Shown here: one piece after another, positions 50,829-59,727 of the stretch
How positions within the stretch are numbered: the stretch's first letter is position 1
Layout of the letters: each line of letters opens with the position of its first letter
Origin: Frigidibacter sp037095735
GTDB taxonomy: Bacteria; Pseudomonadota; Alphaproteobacteria; Rhodobacterales; Rhodobacteraceae
Length of the DNA stretch: 64,000 nt
Direction of reading: 5' to 3'
NCBI RefSeq assembly: GCF_037095735.1
Contig: NZ_JBAWKD010000002.1
Span: 372,001 to 436,000 of the forward strand
Notes under the pieces: model-generated
The model's database searches: none
Seen by the model: only the letters and a program-made list of their open reading frames with translations
What the model was told of the DNA's origin: nothing
Position numbers and translations under genes: made by a program

Positions 50829-51754
50829 TGCGGCCCCTGCCCGAGATCCTCGACCGCATCGCCGAGACGCTGGCGCTGTCCGAGGATCGCGGGCAGGTCG
50901 CAAGCTACATCCCGGAACTGGCCGCGGTCGACCCGAGGCAGTTCGGCATCGCCGTGGCCCTGCCCGACGGCACCGTGCACAGCGCCGGCGATGCGACGGT
51001 GCCCTTCTCGATCCAGTCCGTGTCCAAGGTCTTCACGCTGGCGCTGGCGCTCGGGCGGCTGGGCGACAGCCTCTGGACACGGGTCGGGCGCGAACCCTCG
51101 GGTCAGCCCTTCAACTCGATCCTGCAGCTCGAGGTCGAACAGGGCCGCCCCCGCAACCCGTTCATCAACGCCGGCGCCATCGTCGTCACCGACGCGATCC
51201 TCGCCGGCCATGCCCCGCGCGAACTGCTGGGCGAGGTGCTGCGCTTCGTGCGAACCGCCGCCGGCCAGGACGAATCGCAGGGCCTGATCCGCATCAACGA
51301 GGCCGTCGCGCGATCCGAGGCCGAGACCGGCCACCGCAACATGGCGCTCGCGCATTTCATCGCCGCGCATGGCAACCTGCAGAACCCGGTCGAGAAGGTG
51401 CTGGGCTGCTACTTCCACCAATGCGCGATCGAGATGTCCTGCATCGAGCTGGCGCGCGCAGGCCTGTTCCTGACCAACGCCCCCGGCGCGCCGCGCCTGG
51501 TCTCGCCCAGCCGGGTCCGGAGGATCGGGGCGATCATGATGACCTGCGGCCATTACGACGCTTCGGGCGACTTCGCCTATCGGGTGGGCCTGCCGGGCAA
51601 GTCCGGCGTCGGCGGCGGGATCCTCGCGGTTGCGCCCGGCCGGGCGGCGATCGCGGTCTGGTCGCCGGGCCTGAACGCGCGCGGCAATTCCAAGCTCGGG
51701 ACCGAGGCGATGGAGATGCTCGCCCGCGCCACCGGCTGGTCGGTCTTCGGCTGA
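50828..51754 (+). CDS. glsA: Glutaminase
   Basis: This 308-residue serine-dependent glutaminase hydrolyses glutamine to glutamate and ammonia. Family motifs are FSIQSVSKVFTLALAL with the S-x-x-K catalytic pair, EPSGQPFNSILQLE, RNPFINAGAIV and PGKSGVGGGILAV. The ATG at 50828 shares a base with the hisH stop (TGATG), placing it inside the histidine operon. A long in-frame extension upstream is a shadow of hisB/hisH. It may tune glutamine, glutamate or ammonia supply, or be a chance insertion. Confidence 0.94.
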   Translation: MRPLPEILDRIAETLALSEDRGQVASYIPELAAVDPRQFGIAVALPDGTVHSAGDATVPFSIQSVSKVFTLALALGRLGDSLWTRVGREPSGQPFNSILQLEVEQGRPRNPFINAGAIVVTDAILAGHAPRELLGEVLRFVRTAAGQDESQGLIRINEAVARSEAETGHRNMALAHFIAAHGNLQNPVEKVLGCYFHQCAIEMSCIELARAGLFLTNAPGAPRLVSPSRVRRIGAIMMTCGHYDASGDFAYRVGLPGKSGVGGGILAVAPGRAAIAVWSPGLNARGNSKLGTEAMEMLARATGWSVFG

Positions 51755-51854
51755 TCCCTCGCGCAGGCGGCACCGCGCGCGAGCGCCTGCCCGCTTGAGC
51801 CCCGCGCCCGCCCGTGGCAAGAGCCCGGCGAGCGAAGCCGGAAGGAGACCGGAG

Positions 51855-52580
51855 ATGATCCTCTACCCCGCCATCGACCTGAAGGACGGCAACTGCGTGC
51901 GCCTTTTCAAGGGCGACATGGACCAGGCCACGGTCTTCTCGGACGACCCGGCCGCGCAGGCGGCGGCCTTCGCTGACGCGGGCTGCGACTGGATCCACCT
52001 CGTCGACCTGAACGGCGCCTTCGCGGGCGAGCCGGTGAACGCGGCCGCGGTCGAGGCGATCCTCGCGCGGGTCAGGGTGCCCTGCCAGCTCGGCGGCGGC
52101 ATCCGCGACATGGCGACGATCGAACGCTGGCTGGAAAAGGGTCTTGCCCGCGTGATCCTCGGCACCGTCGCGGTCGAGAACCCGGCCCTGGTGCGCGAGG
52201 CGGCGACGCATTTCCCCGGCAAGATCGCGGTCGGCATCGACGCCCGCAACGGCCGCGTCGCGACCAAGGGCTGGGCGACCGAGACCAACGTGATGGTCAC
52301 CGATCTCGCGAAGAGCTTCGAGGATGCCGGCGTCGCCGCGATCATCTACACCGACATCGACCGCGACGGCGCGATGGGCGGCCCGAATGTCGAGGCGACC
52401 GCGGCGCTGGCCAAGGCCGTCAACATCCCGGTCATCGCCTCGGGCGGTGTCTCGAAACTGTCGGACCTCGTCGCGCTGCGCGACGCGGCCCCGATGCTGA
52501 ACGGCGCGATCTCGGGCCGCGCCCTCTACGACGGCGCCATCGACCTTTCCGAAGCGCTCGCCGCCCTGAAGGTACGCTGA
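51855..52580 (+). CDS. hisA: ProFAR isomerase HisA
   Basis: The 241-residue TIM-barrel isomerase has the general acid/base Asp residues in PAIDLKDGNCVRLF and YTDIDRDGAMGG and the phosphate-binding loops LGGGIRDM and IASGGVS. The ATG at 51855 has AAGGAG 9-10 bases upstream. It lies 100 bases after glsA and is followed by a composite intergenic repeat. Confidence 0.96.
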   Translation: MILYPAIDLKDGNCVRLFKGDMDQATVFSDDPAAQAAAFADAGCDWIHLVDLNGAFAGEPVNAAAVEAILARVRVPCQLGGGIRDMATIERWLEKGLARVILGTVAVENPALVREAATHFPGKIAVGIDARNGRVATKGWATETNVMVTDLAKSFEDAGVAAIIYTDIDRDGAMGGPNVEATAALAKAVNIPVIASGGVSKLSDLVALRDAAPMLNGAISGRALYDGAIDLSEALAALKVR

Positions 52581-52589
52581 CCCGCCCCG

Positions 52590-52722
52590 TTCGGCTTGGC
52601 GAAGATACTCCGGTGGAGCGCGGCACGCGCGGGGGCAGAGCCCCCTCTTTCCGGCTTTCGCATTGGCCCAAATATCCCGGGGGTGAGCGGGCAAGGCCCG
52701 CGAGGGGGCAGCGCCCCCTCCG
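52590..52722. repeat. Full composite intergenic repeat inside the his operon
   Basis: Module one is CGGCTTGGCGAAGATACTCC with hairpin GGGGGCAGAGCCCCC (52631-52645). Module two is the core TTCGCATTGGCCCAAATATC (52657 onward) and hairpin GAGGGGGCAGCGCCCCCTC (52702-52720). It separates hisA from hisF on the same strand and could attenuate or stabilise the mRNA. Confidence 0.8.
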
Positions 52723-52802
52723 ACCCTGACCGTTGCGAAACCGCCGGGACCCTTCCCCTCGTCTCCGTCCCGCGCTAGAGCATCCGCGAAAGGGGACCGC
52801 CC

Positions 52803-53564
52803 ATGCTCAAGACCCGGATCATTCCCTGCCTCGACGTGGCCGACGGCCGCGTGGTCAAGGGTGTCAACTTCGTCGATCTGCGCGATGCCGGCGACCCGGT
52901 CGAGGCCGCCAAAGCCTATGACGCCGCCGGTGCCGACGAGCTGTGCTTCCTCGACATCCACGCCACGCACGAGAACCGCGGCACGATGTTCGACCTCGTG
53001 ACCCGCACCGCCGAGCAGTGCTTCATGCCGCTCACCGTCGGCGGCGGGGTGCGCACGCCCGAAGATGTGCGCGCGCTGCTGCTGGCAGGGGCCGACAAGG
53101 TCAGCTTCAACTCCGCCGCCGTCGCCGATCCCGATGTCGTCGCCCGCGCCGCAGACCGCTTCGGCAGCCAGTGCATCGTCGTGGCGATCGACGCCAAGAC
53201 CGTCGAACCGGGGCGGTGGGAGATCTTCACCCATGGCGGGCGCAAGCCAACCGGCATCGACGCGGTCGACTTCGCCCGCACCGTCGCCTTGAAGGGCGCG
53301 GGCGAGATCCTGCTGACCTCGATGGACCGCGACGGCACCCGCGCGGGCTTCAACCTGCCGCTGACCCGCGCGATCTCGGACGCCGTCGACCTGCCGGTGA
53401 TCGCGAGCGGAGGCGTCGGCACGCTCGACCACCTCGTCGAGGGCGTGACCAAGGGCGGCGCCTCGGCGGTGCTGGCGGCCTCGATCTTCCATTTCGGCGA
53501 CTTCACCATCCGCGAGGCCAAGGAGCACATGGCCGCCGCGGGCATCCCGATGAGGCTTGCATGA
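52803..53564 (+). CDS. hisF: Imidazole glycerol phosphate synthase, cyclase subunit
   Basis: The 253-residue TIM barrel has catalytic Asp in IIPCLDVADGRVVKG and in VVAIDAKTV, and phosphate loops VGGGVRTPEDV and ASGGVGTLDH. It uses ammonia from HisH to make IGP and AICAR. GAAAGGGGA precedes the ATG. It overlaps hisE by 4 bases. Confidence 0.96.
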   Translation: MLKTRIIPCLDVADGRVVKGVNFVDLRDAGDPVEAAKAYDAAGADELCFLDIHATHENRGTMFDLVTRTAEQCFMPLTVGGGVRTPEDVRALLLAGADKVSFNSAAVADPDVVARAADRFGSQCIVVAIDAKTVEPGRWEIFTHGGRKPTGIDAVDFARTVALKGAGEILLTSMDRDGTRAGFNLPLTRAISDAVDLPVIASGGVGTLDHLVEGVTKGGASAVLAASIFHFGDFTIREAKEHMAAAGIPMRLA

Positions 53565-53872
53565 GCGCGCTCGACCGCCTGGCCGCCACCGTCGAGGCCC
53601 GCAAGGGCGCCGATCCCGAGACCTCCTGGACCGCGAAGCTGCTGGCGAAGGGTCCCGAGAAATGCGCCGAGAAATTCGGCGAGGAAGCCGTCGAGGCGAT
53701 CATCGAGGCGGTGAAGGGCGACCGCGACAAGCTGACCTACGAGGCGGCGGATGTGCTCTATCACCTCGTGGTGATGCTGGCGGCGCGGGACGTGGCGCTG
53801 GCGGATGTGCTGGCGGAGCTTGACCGGCGGCACGGGACCTCGGGCATCGCCGAGAAGGCTGCGCGCGGCTGA
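53561..53872 (+). CDS. hisE: Phosphoribosyl-ATP pyrophosphatase
   Basis: The 103-residue MazG-like enzyme carries EKCAEKFGEEAVEAIIEA and YEAADVLYHLVVML, the acidic Mg2+-binding helices of HisE. It hydrolyses PR-ATP to PR-AMP. The ATG overlaps the hisF stop (ATGA). HisI, the usual fusion partner elsewhere, is not in the window. Confidence 0.95.
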   Translation: MSALDRLAATVEARKGADPETSWTAKLLAKGPEKCAEKFGEEAVEAIIEAVKGDRDKLTYEAADVLYHLVVMLAARDVALADVLAELDRRHGTSGIAEKAARG

Positions 53873-53894
53873 CGGGCGCGGGTGACGGGCGGCG

Positions 53895-54007
53895 CAGGGG
53901 GCGCTGCCCCCTGACCCCCGGGATATTTGGGCCAATGCGAAAGAGGCAAGTGGGGGCTCCGCCCCCGCCCTTCGGGCTCCCCCGGAGTATTTGCACCAAG
54001 CCGAAGG
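53895..54007. repeat. Full composite intergenic repeat, reverse orientation
   Basis: Reversed relative to the other full copies: hairpin AGGGGG-CGCTG-CCCCCT (53896-53912), core (53915-53941), hairpin GGGGGCTCCGCCCCC (53952-53966), then CCCCCGGAGTATTTGCACCA. It sits between the convergent ends of hisE and the glycosyltransferase-like gene. Confidence 0.8.
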
Positions 54008-54014
54008 TGGCAGG

Positions 54015-55004
54015 TCAGCGCATCCAGAGGCCGGCGGTCTTGATGCGGGCGCGGATAATCTGCTCGCGGCGGGGAAGGTCAGCGCGGTCGAAAAGCGCGC
54101 GGACCTTTGCGCCCCGGCCCTGGTAGACCATCCGCTTCATCGGCTCCCAGTCCTTCAGAAGTTTCTTCAGCGGGTTCGGTGCCATCGTCGTCTCGAGCGC
54201 GGCGACCGTCGCATCGCTTTCGCGCGCATAGAGCAGCGGCAGCGTGCGGTAGTGACAGGTGACGGCGCCGTCGAGGCCGGACAGCTCGGGCCCCGGGCGG
54301 CCGCCGCCGAGGGAATGGATCACCAGCGGCAGCACCACCTGGTCGAGCCAGGGGTCGAGCGACTGGCAGGCGAGTTCGTCGGGCGGGTCGCGGCGCAGCG
54401 CCAGCGCCCAGTCGCGGAAACGGGTCCCGAACACCGCCGGATCGGCGCCGAAGAACCAGCCCGCGTTGAAATAGAGGTAGCGCGCCCAGTATTCGTCCGG
54501 CTGCGACAGGTCGAGCGAGCTCGCGTAGTCGAGGCCGAAGCGGTCGTAGAGCGATTTCCAGATCGCGCCGTAGCCCGGACCGTAGAGCGGCGGCTCGGGC
54601 CAGGTGCCTTCGCGCCGCATCGAGGCCGAGGGGCGCGCGAAGTCGAACGGCACCTGCGCGAGATCGCCCAGGATCAGCGTGTCGGTGTCGAGGAACAGGA
54701 AGGGCTCGCCCGGTGGCAGCACCGAGAGCGCCTCGATCTTGTTGCCGTGGGGATAGCTTTCACCGAAGTGGCGGCACTCGAGCGGCACGATCCGCGCCCC
54801 GAGCTCGGTCAGCATCCGCCGCGTCGCGGGGGCGATGCGCGGGTCGGCGGACCAGAGAGGGCCCGGCTGCGGCTCGGCCAGCCAGAGGCGCCCGGCGAGG
54901 GCCGGACTGCGCCCGGCGAGGCTCGCGGCCAGCACCAGCGCTTCGTATTCGAGCCGGCCGGCCTGCACGACGGCAAGGATGTTGAACGCGGGGGATGCCG
55001 TCAT
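54015..55004 (-). CDS. Glycosyltransferase-like protein (GT-A fold, unassigned)
   Basis: The 329-residue protein begins FNILAVVQAGRLEYEALVLA and has a clear metal/nucleotide-sugar motif FLFLDTDTLILGDLA (DxD) near residue 100. These suggest a GT-A nucleotide-sugar transferase. A basic C-terminal tail (LKKLLKDWEPMKRMVYQGRG) may contact membrane or acceptor. The start at 55004 (MTASPAFNILA) was taken; the in-frame extension to 55136 is Arg/Pro/Ala-rich noise. No signal peptide, and the acceptor and sugar are unknown. Confidence 0.72.
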   Translation of the reverse strand: MTASPAFNILAVVQAGRLEYEALVLAASLAGRSPALAGRLWLAEPQPGPLWSADPRIAPATRRMLTELGARIVPLECRHFGESYPHGNKIEALSVLPPGEPFLFLDTDTLILGDLAQVPFDFARPSASMRREGTWPEPPLYGPGYGAIWKSLYDRFGLDYASSLDLSQPDEYWARYLYFNAGWFFGADPAVFGTRFRDWALALRRDPPDELACQSLDPWLDQVVLPLVIHSLGGGRPGPELSGLDGAVTCHYRTLPLLYARESDATVAALETTMAPNPLKKLLKDWEPMKRMVYQGRGAKVRALFDRADLPRREQIIRARIKTAGLWMR

Positions 55005-55035
55005 CGTCGGTGGTTCCTTGGTCCGTCCGGGGCGA

Positions 55036-55878
55036 TTATAGGCCGCGCCGCGGGGGCGAGAAGGCGAAAGCGTCACCGAAGCAGGCCAGCGCCGCGGCCT
55101 GCACGCCCTGGGCGAGCATCGCGTGGTGATCGGCATCCGGACGGTGCACGAGCGTCACCGGCAGGCCGGCCCAGAGCAGCAGTTCCGCCGCCTCTGCCGT
55201 CGAATCGAGCATCGCGCGGGCGGTGAGATGCGCCCGGCGCGCGGGCGGGGTGCCGGCCGGGGGATGCTGTTCGTAACGCCCGGCACTCAGCATCACGGCG
55301 GGGCGCGGGGCACCGGCGGCCTGGCAGGCCTCGTCCCCCGCGCGCAGGCGGCGCAGGATCTGGAAGCCGCTGAACCACAGCGAGGGGCTGGCCGCGCAGA
55401 ACCGCGCGAAGCTGCCCGGCGCGGTCAGCAGGGTGTCGCAGGCGAAAAGCCCGCCGTAGGAAAAGCCGAAGAGCGTCGTTGCCGCCGGATCCAGCGGCCA
55501 GCGCGCGGCGACCTCTGCCCGGATCGCCCCGAGCAGGCTGCGCCGGAAGGCTGCGGCACCGCCATGCACCGGCCCGGACCGCGACGCACCGATTTCGGCG
55601 TCGGGTGCGGGCGTATAGGCCTCGGACCGCCGGTCGCGGTCGAAGGCCGCACCGGAGGGGAAGGCCAGCGCGACGACGATCCCCGGCGCATCCCGAGGGG
55701 CCAGCGGCAGGGTGGCATCGCCGTCGAGCAGCCAGAGCGAGGGCCAGCCCGCGGCCGGTGCCCCGCCCCGCGGCGCGCGGACGAAGATGACATGCGCCCT
55801 GCCGGCGGCGGTCAGGTCAAGACGGTGCAGCCCCGGCGCGGGGTTGCTCCATCGGCAAGCGGGATCGTCGGTCGACAT
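55036..55878 (-). CDS. Alpha/beta-hydrolase esterase (Fes/IroE-like)
   Basis: The 280-residue protein has the nucleophile elbow LFGFSYGGLFACD (GxSxG) near residue 138 and a C-terminal His in RPDADHHAML. The layout WLLDGDATL ... VVALAFPSG ... RSEAYTPAP resembles siderophore/enterochelin esterase-like hydrolases. No siderophore genes lie nearby, so a different ester is possible. The start at 55878 (MSTDDPACRWSNPA) was chosen; longer starts read into a noisy leader. Confidence 0.78.
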   Translation of the reverse strand: MSTDDPACRWSNPAPGLHRLDLTAAGRAHVIFVRAPRGGAPAAGWPSLWLLDGDATLPLAPRDAPGIVVALAFPSGAAFDRDRRSEAYTPAPDAEIGASRSGPVHGGAAAFRRSLLGAIRAEVAARWPLDPAATTLFGFSYGGLFACDTLLTAPGSFARFCAASPSLWFSGFQILRRLRAGDEACQAAGAPRPAVMLSAGRYEQHPPAGTPPARRAHLTARAMLDSTAEAAELLLWAGLPVTLVHRPDADHHAMLAQGVQAAALACFGDAFAFSPPRRGL

Positions 55879-56243
55879 GCAGCGGATCCGGTCAGGTCGG
55901 GGGAGCCTGGCGGTGGCGCCGGGTGGCGCCGGCTGTTCCTGTGTCCCGAAGGTGGCAGCGCGTGAGGGCACGCGCCCCATGTCTAGGGCGGCACCTGTGG
56001 CAGGGCAAGATTTTCAGGGGCGCGCGCGGCTGCCGGTCCCTGGGCCTGCGGGGGATGTCCCTCGTCGTGGTGCGCAACAGGGCGACGGTCGGGCCGGAGG
56101 GCAGCGCGCCTTCGGCCCCGGGCTTGAAGGCTGGCAGCACCGCGTGCGGCGGGCCCCGACGTCGCTGGCCGGGCCCGCCGTCGGTGTGGCTTGCGCCGTG
56201 ACGCCTGCGGGGCGGCTGGTAGGCGGCCGGGGCGCGGCCGGCG
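55879..56243. other. 365-base intergenic stretch, no intact gene
   Basis: The stretch lies between the esterase start and the LysR remnant. Frames here have no recognisable domain. It probably includes the esterase promoter and decayed sequence of the LysR gene. Confidence 0.45.
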
Positions 56244-56515
56244 CCCCCTACCGTTGGGAGTTCTAAGAGGACGGGAGCGCCTTCGACGTGGCGGTCCCCG
56301 CGCATCTGACCACGAACGCCGGGGGCGGGATCACCTTCGGGATCGAAGAGACCTTCGCCCCCGCCCTCGCGCGCGGCGCGCTGGTGCGTTTGCTGGACGA
56401 CGACCTGCCCCCCTTCGCCGGGTTCTACCTGCTCTACCCGGGGCGGCGGAACCTGCCGCCGAAGCTGCGCGCGATGATCGCGCATGTGCACGGCTGGCGT
56501 GGTCGCGCGCCCTGA
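56244..56515 (+). pseudogene. Remnant of a LysR-family regulator (C-terminal end only)
   Basis: The frame APYRWEF-stop-EDGSAFDVAVPAHLTTNAGG, continuing ITFGIEETFAPALARGALVR, LLDDDLPPFAGFYLLYPGRR and NLPPKLRAMIAHV, is the C-terminal end of a LysR effector domain. An in-frame TAA (56264-56266) interrupts it. The DNA-binding domain and most of the effector domain are missing upstream. The gene is therefore a truncated, inactivated relic; a GTG at 56288 could still give a 75-residue fragment. Confidence 0.7.
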
Positions 56516-56530
56516 CCGCCGCGCCGCGGG

Positions 56531-57352
56531 TCAGGCGCGGCCCGCGGCCCGCAGGATGGCCCGGGCACCCGCGATCGCCATCGCCGCGCGGCCCTCGGCA
56601 TCGACCTTGGCGGCCAGCGCGCGATGCGGGATCTCGACACTGACGGTCACGCCGGGCGGGGCGGCGCGGACCACGCCCGCCAGATCGATGCCGCCAAGGC
56701 CGGGCAGCAGCCGCTCGCCCCGGGCGACCCGGATCAGCTCGGCGTCCGAGGGGTCCCAGGGGTCGGGCCCGTCGCAAAGCTGGATGTAGTTCACCCGTGA
56801 CGGCGGCAGCGCCGCGATCTCTTCCAGGGTCGAGTCCGAACGGTCGAAATGCAGCGCATCGACCAGCACGCCGCCGTTCGCGGCCCCCGCGGCCTCGACG
56901 ATGGCGCGGGCGGTGGACAGGTTCGGCACCCGCGTCCAGGGCATGAACTCGAGATCCGCGGTCAGCCGATGCGGCGCCGCCAGCGCGCAGAAGCGGGCAA
57001 AGCTCTCGGCCAGCCGCGCATGATCGGGATCGTCGCCCGCCACCAGCACATGGCGCGCGCCCAGCGCCTCGGACCGGTCGCAGAAGCGGGCGAACAGATC
57101 CCAGTCCGGCGCAGGCCCGAGACGGACGATCTCCATGTCGCCGATGGCGACGCCGGTGTCGTCGAGCGCCCTGCGCACCTCGGCCAGCAGGCGGTCGTCG
57201 GTCAGCAGCGGATAGTCGGGTTCCGACCCGGGGGCGGCGGGCAGGATCCGCAGCCCGACCATGTCGTAGCCGGTGCGGGCCGCGACCCGGACCGCCTCGA
57301 GCGGGCCGATGTCGAAGACGGTGAGAAAGGCGAGCGAAAGCGGGTGGGTCAT
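56531..57352 (-). CDS. TIM-barrel sugar isomerase/epimerase-family protein
   Basis: The 273-residue protein has the AP-endonuclease-2/xylose-isomerase-like barrel: LSLAFLTVFDIGPLEAVRVA, GYDMVGLRIL, ADLEFMPWTRVPNL, GVLVDALHFDRS, YIQLCDGPD, VSVEIPH, with Glu, His and Asp residues placed as metal ligands. Such proteins include hydroxypyruvate isomerases, inosose/3-keto sugar isomerases and 3-dehydroshikimate dehydratases. It follows the NIPSNAP gene by 8 bases in the IclR-linked cluster. The exact reaction is unknown. Confidence 0.82.
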   Translation of the reverse strand: MTHPLSLAFLTVFDIGPLEAVRVAARTGYDMVGLRILPAAPGSEPDYPLLTDDRLLAEVRRALDDTGVAIGDMEIVRLGPAPDWDLFARFCDRSEALGARHVLVAGDDPDHARLAESFARFCALAAPHRLTADLEFMPWTRVPNLSTARAIVEAAGAANGGVLVDALHFDRSDSTLEEIAALPPSRVNYIQLCDGPDPWDPSDAELIRVARGERLLPGLGGIDLAGVVRAAPPGVTVSVEIPHRALAAKVDAEGRAAMAIAGARAILRAAGRA

Positions 57353-57360
57353 CGGCGCGC

Positions 57361-57972
57361 TCACTTCAGCGGCGAGAAGGGCAGCGGCAGGGCGATCTGG
57401 CTGGTCATCTCGGGGCGCAGCCAGTCGGGGCCGCCCTTCGGGGGCCATTTGCCATCGGCGACCGAGCGGGCGCGGGCCTCGCTGCGGGCGGCGAGGCTTT
57501 CGTAGGGCCAGATCTGGGTGACGCGCGGCGCCCCGTCCAGCCCGTACATCGCCACGGTCAGCTTCGAATAGGCTTCGCGCCCCGGCACCGCCTCGGCCCA
57601 TTTCGCCATCGTCGGCGCGATGCCGGCGAGATGGGTGTGATAGGTGCGGAATTCGTAGACCGGCCCGAAGCTGCCCGGCACGACCGGCGGCAGGAAGTCG
57701 AAGGCGCGGTGGCTTTCCATGGTCAGACCGACCAGATGGGCGCTGCAGCCCCAGGGGTCGTCGGACAGGAGCGCGCGCTGGCGCTCTTCCAGCATCTGGC
57801 CGGCCTCGTCGAAGCCGCGCAGCACGAAGATGCGGTTCAGCCGGCCGATGTCGGTGCCCCAGGCCCCCAGCAGCCGGCCCTGCCCGGCGCCGCACCAGGC
57901 CTCGATCGGGCCCGCGCATTTGCCGGCGCCGAAGATCACGGTGTCGAGGGTCGCCAGTTCGTAATAGCTCAT
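57361..57972 (-). CDS. NIPSNAP-family protein
   Basis: The 203-residue protein consists of two ferredoxin-like (dimeric alpha-beta barrel) NIPSNAP repeats: MSYYELATLDTVIFGAGKCA and GPVYEFRTYHTHLAGIAPTM, with MYGLDGAPRVTQIWPYESLA. Bacterial members are common in catabolic clusters and are probably small-molecule-binding or auxiliary enzymes. The start overlaps the flavoprotein stop by 4 bases, so they are co-translated. Confidence 0.85.
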   Translation of the reverse strand: MSYYELATLDTVIFGAGKCAGPIEAWCGAGQGRLLGAWGTDIGRLNRIFVLRGFDEAGQMLEERQRALLSDDPWGCSAHLVGLTMESHRAFDFLPPVVPGSFGPVYEFRTYHTHLAGIAPTMAKWAEAVPGREAYSKLTVAMYGLDGAPRVTQIWPYESLAARSEARARSVADGKWPPKGGPDWLRPEMTSQIALPLPFSPLK

Positions 57973-59720
57973 GCAGGGTCTCCTTCTGCCTGTCCTGTTG
58001 GGTCGGGCGCCACGCCCGCGACCGGCTGGCCGGCCAGCACCCGGCCGGCGATCCAGCCGAAGGTCATTCCCGGTCCAAGGGTGATGCCCCCCGCCGGGTA
58101 ATGGCCGCCGAAGATCGAGCTCATGTCGTTGCCGACCGCGAAGAGCCCCGGCACCGGCCGCCCCGCGGCATCGAGCACGCGGGCGCCGGGATCGGTCCTG
58201 AGCCCGTCGAAGGTGCCAAGGCTGCCGACCACGATCTTCACCGCGTAGAAGGGCGCCGTGGCCAGCGGCGCCAGCGAGGGGTTCGGCCCCGGATGGTCCG
58301 GGTCGCCCTGCACGCGGTTGTAGGCGCTGTCGCCGCGATGGAACTCGGGATCCTCCCCGCGCGCGGCGGGCCCGTTGAAGCGCGCCACCGTGTCTGCCAG
58401 CGCGGCGGCAGGCAGGTTGCAGGCCGCAGCCAGCGCCGCCAGGGTCCGCCCGCGCCGCAGGTAGCCCGAGCGCAGCGCCGGGCCGATCGGCATCGGGAAG
58501 GGCTTGACCGCGCCCAGTCCCCAGCGGCGCAGCGCGGCATGATCGGCGATCAGCCAGGCCTCGGGCGCACGGCCCCGCGGCGTCGCCGCCTGCAGCGCCG
58601 CGACGAAATCGTGATAGCTGTCGGCCTCGCTGACGAAGCGGCGGCCCTCGGGGGTGACGGCGATGATGCCGGGTTTCGCGCGCTCGATCAGATGCGGGAA
58701 ATGCGCGACCGTCCCGTCGGGGCGCGGCCAGAGCGAGACCGGCGCCCAGGCCGCCGCCGCCGCGAGGTCGCCCGCAATCGCGCCGCCCTGCGCCTCGGCC
58801 AGGCGCAGGCCGTCGCCGGTGTCCTCGCGCACCGCGGCCGAGAAATGGCCGAACGCCTGCGCCTCGCCCAGAAGCGCCTGCAGCCGCGCGGGGTCATGGG
58901 GGAAGCCGCCGGTCGCCAGCACGACGCCGCGGCGGGCGCGCACCCGGATCTCGCCCGCCGGGGTCGCCAGAAGGGCACCCGCGACGCGGCCCGTCTCGCG
59001 GGTCAGCGCCGTCGCCGGGGCCGAGGCCAGCAGCCGCACGCCCTTGTCCAGCGCCGAGCGCAGCAGCCGCGCGACCAGCGCGTTGCCGTTGACCAGCTGC
59101 AACCCGCGGCGATGGGTCAGCAGGTCGCGCCCGTGCCGCGCCAGCCGCCGCGCGACATGGGCAAGCGAGGCCGGGCGCCGGGTCGCGTTGAAGAAATGCC
59201 GCAGGTCTGCTCCCCCGGCGATGCCCATCCCCGCCAGCGTCGTCACGTCGAGCGGCGGGCGCAGCCGGTCGATCCAGGCCCCGAGCCCGCGCCCGTCATA
59301 GGGCGCGACCGTGACCGAGCGCCCGCCCCTGCCCGCCCCCGGCGTCTCGTGGAAATCGGGGATGCGGTTGCCGTCGACCCATTCGACGGCGCTGTGCTGG
59401 GCAAAGAAGCCGACCATCTGCGGCCCGTTCTCGAGGAACACCGGGATCCGCGGATCGCCGGCGCGGTTGCCAAGCTCGCTGCTGAGGTAGGTCATCGGCG
59501 CCTCGGGCGGCTCGTCGATGCCGGCGGCGGCGGCCAGAGGGTTGCGCGGGATCCAGAGCCACCCCCCCGACCAGGCGGAGGTGCCGCCGAAGACCGCGGC
59601 CTTTTCGGCCACCACCACCGACAGGCCGTGATGCGCCGCGGTCACCGCCGCGGCCAGCCCCGCCGCGCCCGAGCCGATGACCAGCACGTCGCAGTCGATC
59701 CCCTCCGCCGCGTCGCTCAT
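57969..59720 (-). CDS. FAD-dependent dehydrogenase, 3-ketosteroid-1-dehydrogenase-like (A)
   Basis: The 583-residue flavoprotein has the FAD-binding GSGAAGLAAAVTAAHHG near residue 17, FGGTSAWSGGWLWIPRN, and the C-terminal GNDMSSIFGGHYPAGGITLG. It belongs to the fumarate reductase/KstD superfamily. The Y-P-x-x-G motif corresponds to the catalytic Tyr/Gly region of 3-ketosteroid dehydrogenases, so alpha,beta-desaturation of a cyclic ketone is a reasonable guess. The start at 59720 (MSDAAEGIDCDVLVIGSG) has GAGGCGGGG upstream and lies 7 bases after the iclR stop. Confidence 0.85.
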   Translation of the reverse strand: MSDAAEGIDCDVLVIGSGAAGLAAAVTAAHHGLSVVVAEKAAVFGGTSAWSGGWLWIPRNPLAAAAGIDEPPEAPMTYLSSELGNRAGDPRIPVFLENGPQMVGFFAQHSAVEWVDGNRIPDFHETPGAGRGGRSVTVAPYDGRGLGAWIDRLRPPLDVTTLAGMGIAGGADLRHFFNATRRPASLAHVARRLARHGRDLLTHRRGLQLVNGNALVARLLRSALDKGVRLLASAPATALTRETGRVAGALLATPAGEIRVRARRGVVLATGGFPHDPARLQALLGEAQAFGHFSAAVREDTGDGLRLAEAQGGAIAGDLAAAAAWAPVSLWPRPDGTVAHFPHLIERAKPGIIAVTPEGRRFVSEADSYHDFVAALQAATPRGRAPEAWLIADHAALRRWGLGAVKPFPMPIGPALRSGYLRRGRTLAALAAACNLPAAALADTVARFNGPAARGEDPEFHRGDSAYNRVQGDPDHPGPNPSLAPLATAPFYAVKIVVGSLGTFDGLRTDPGARVLDAAGRPVPGLFAVGNDMSSIFGGHYPAGGITLGPGMTFGWIAGRVLAGQPVAGVAPDPTGQAEGDPA

Positions 59721-59727
59721 CCCCGCC

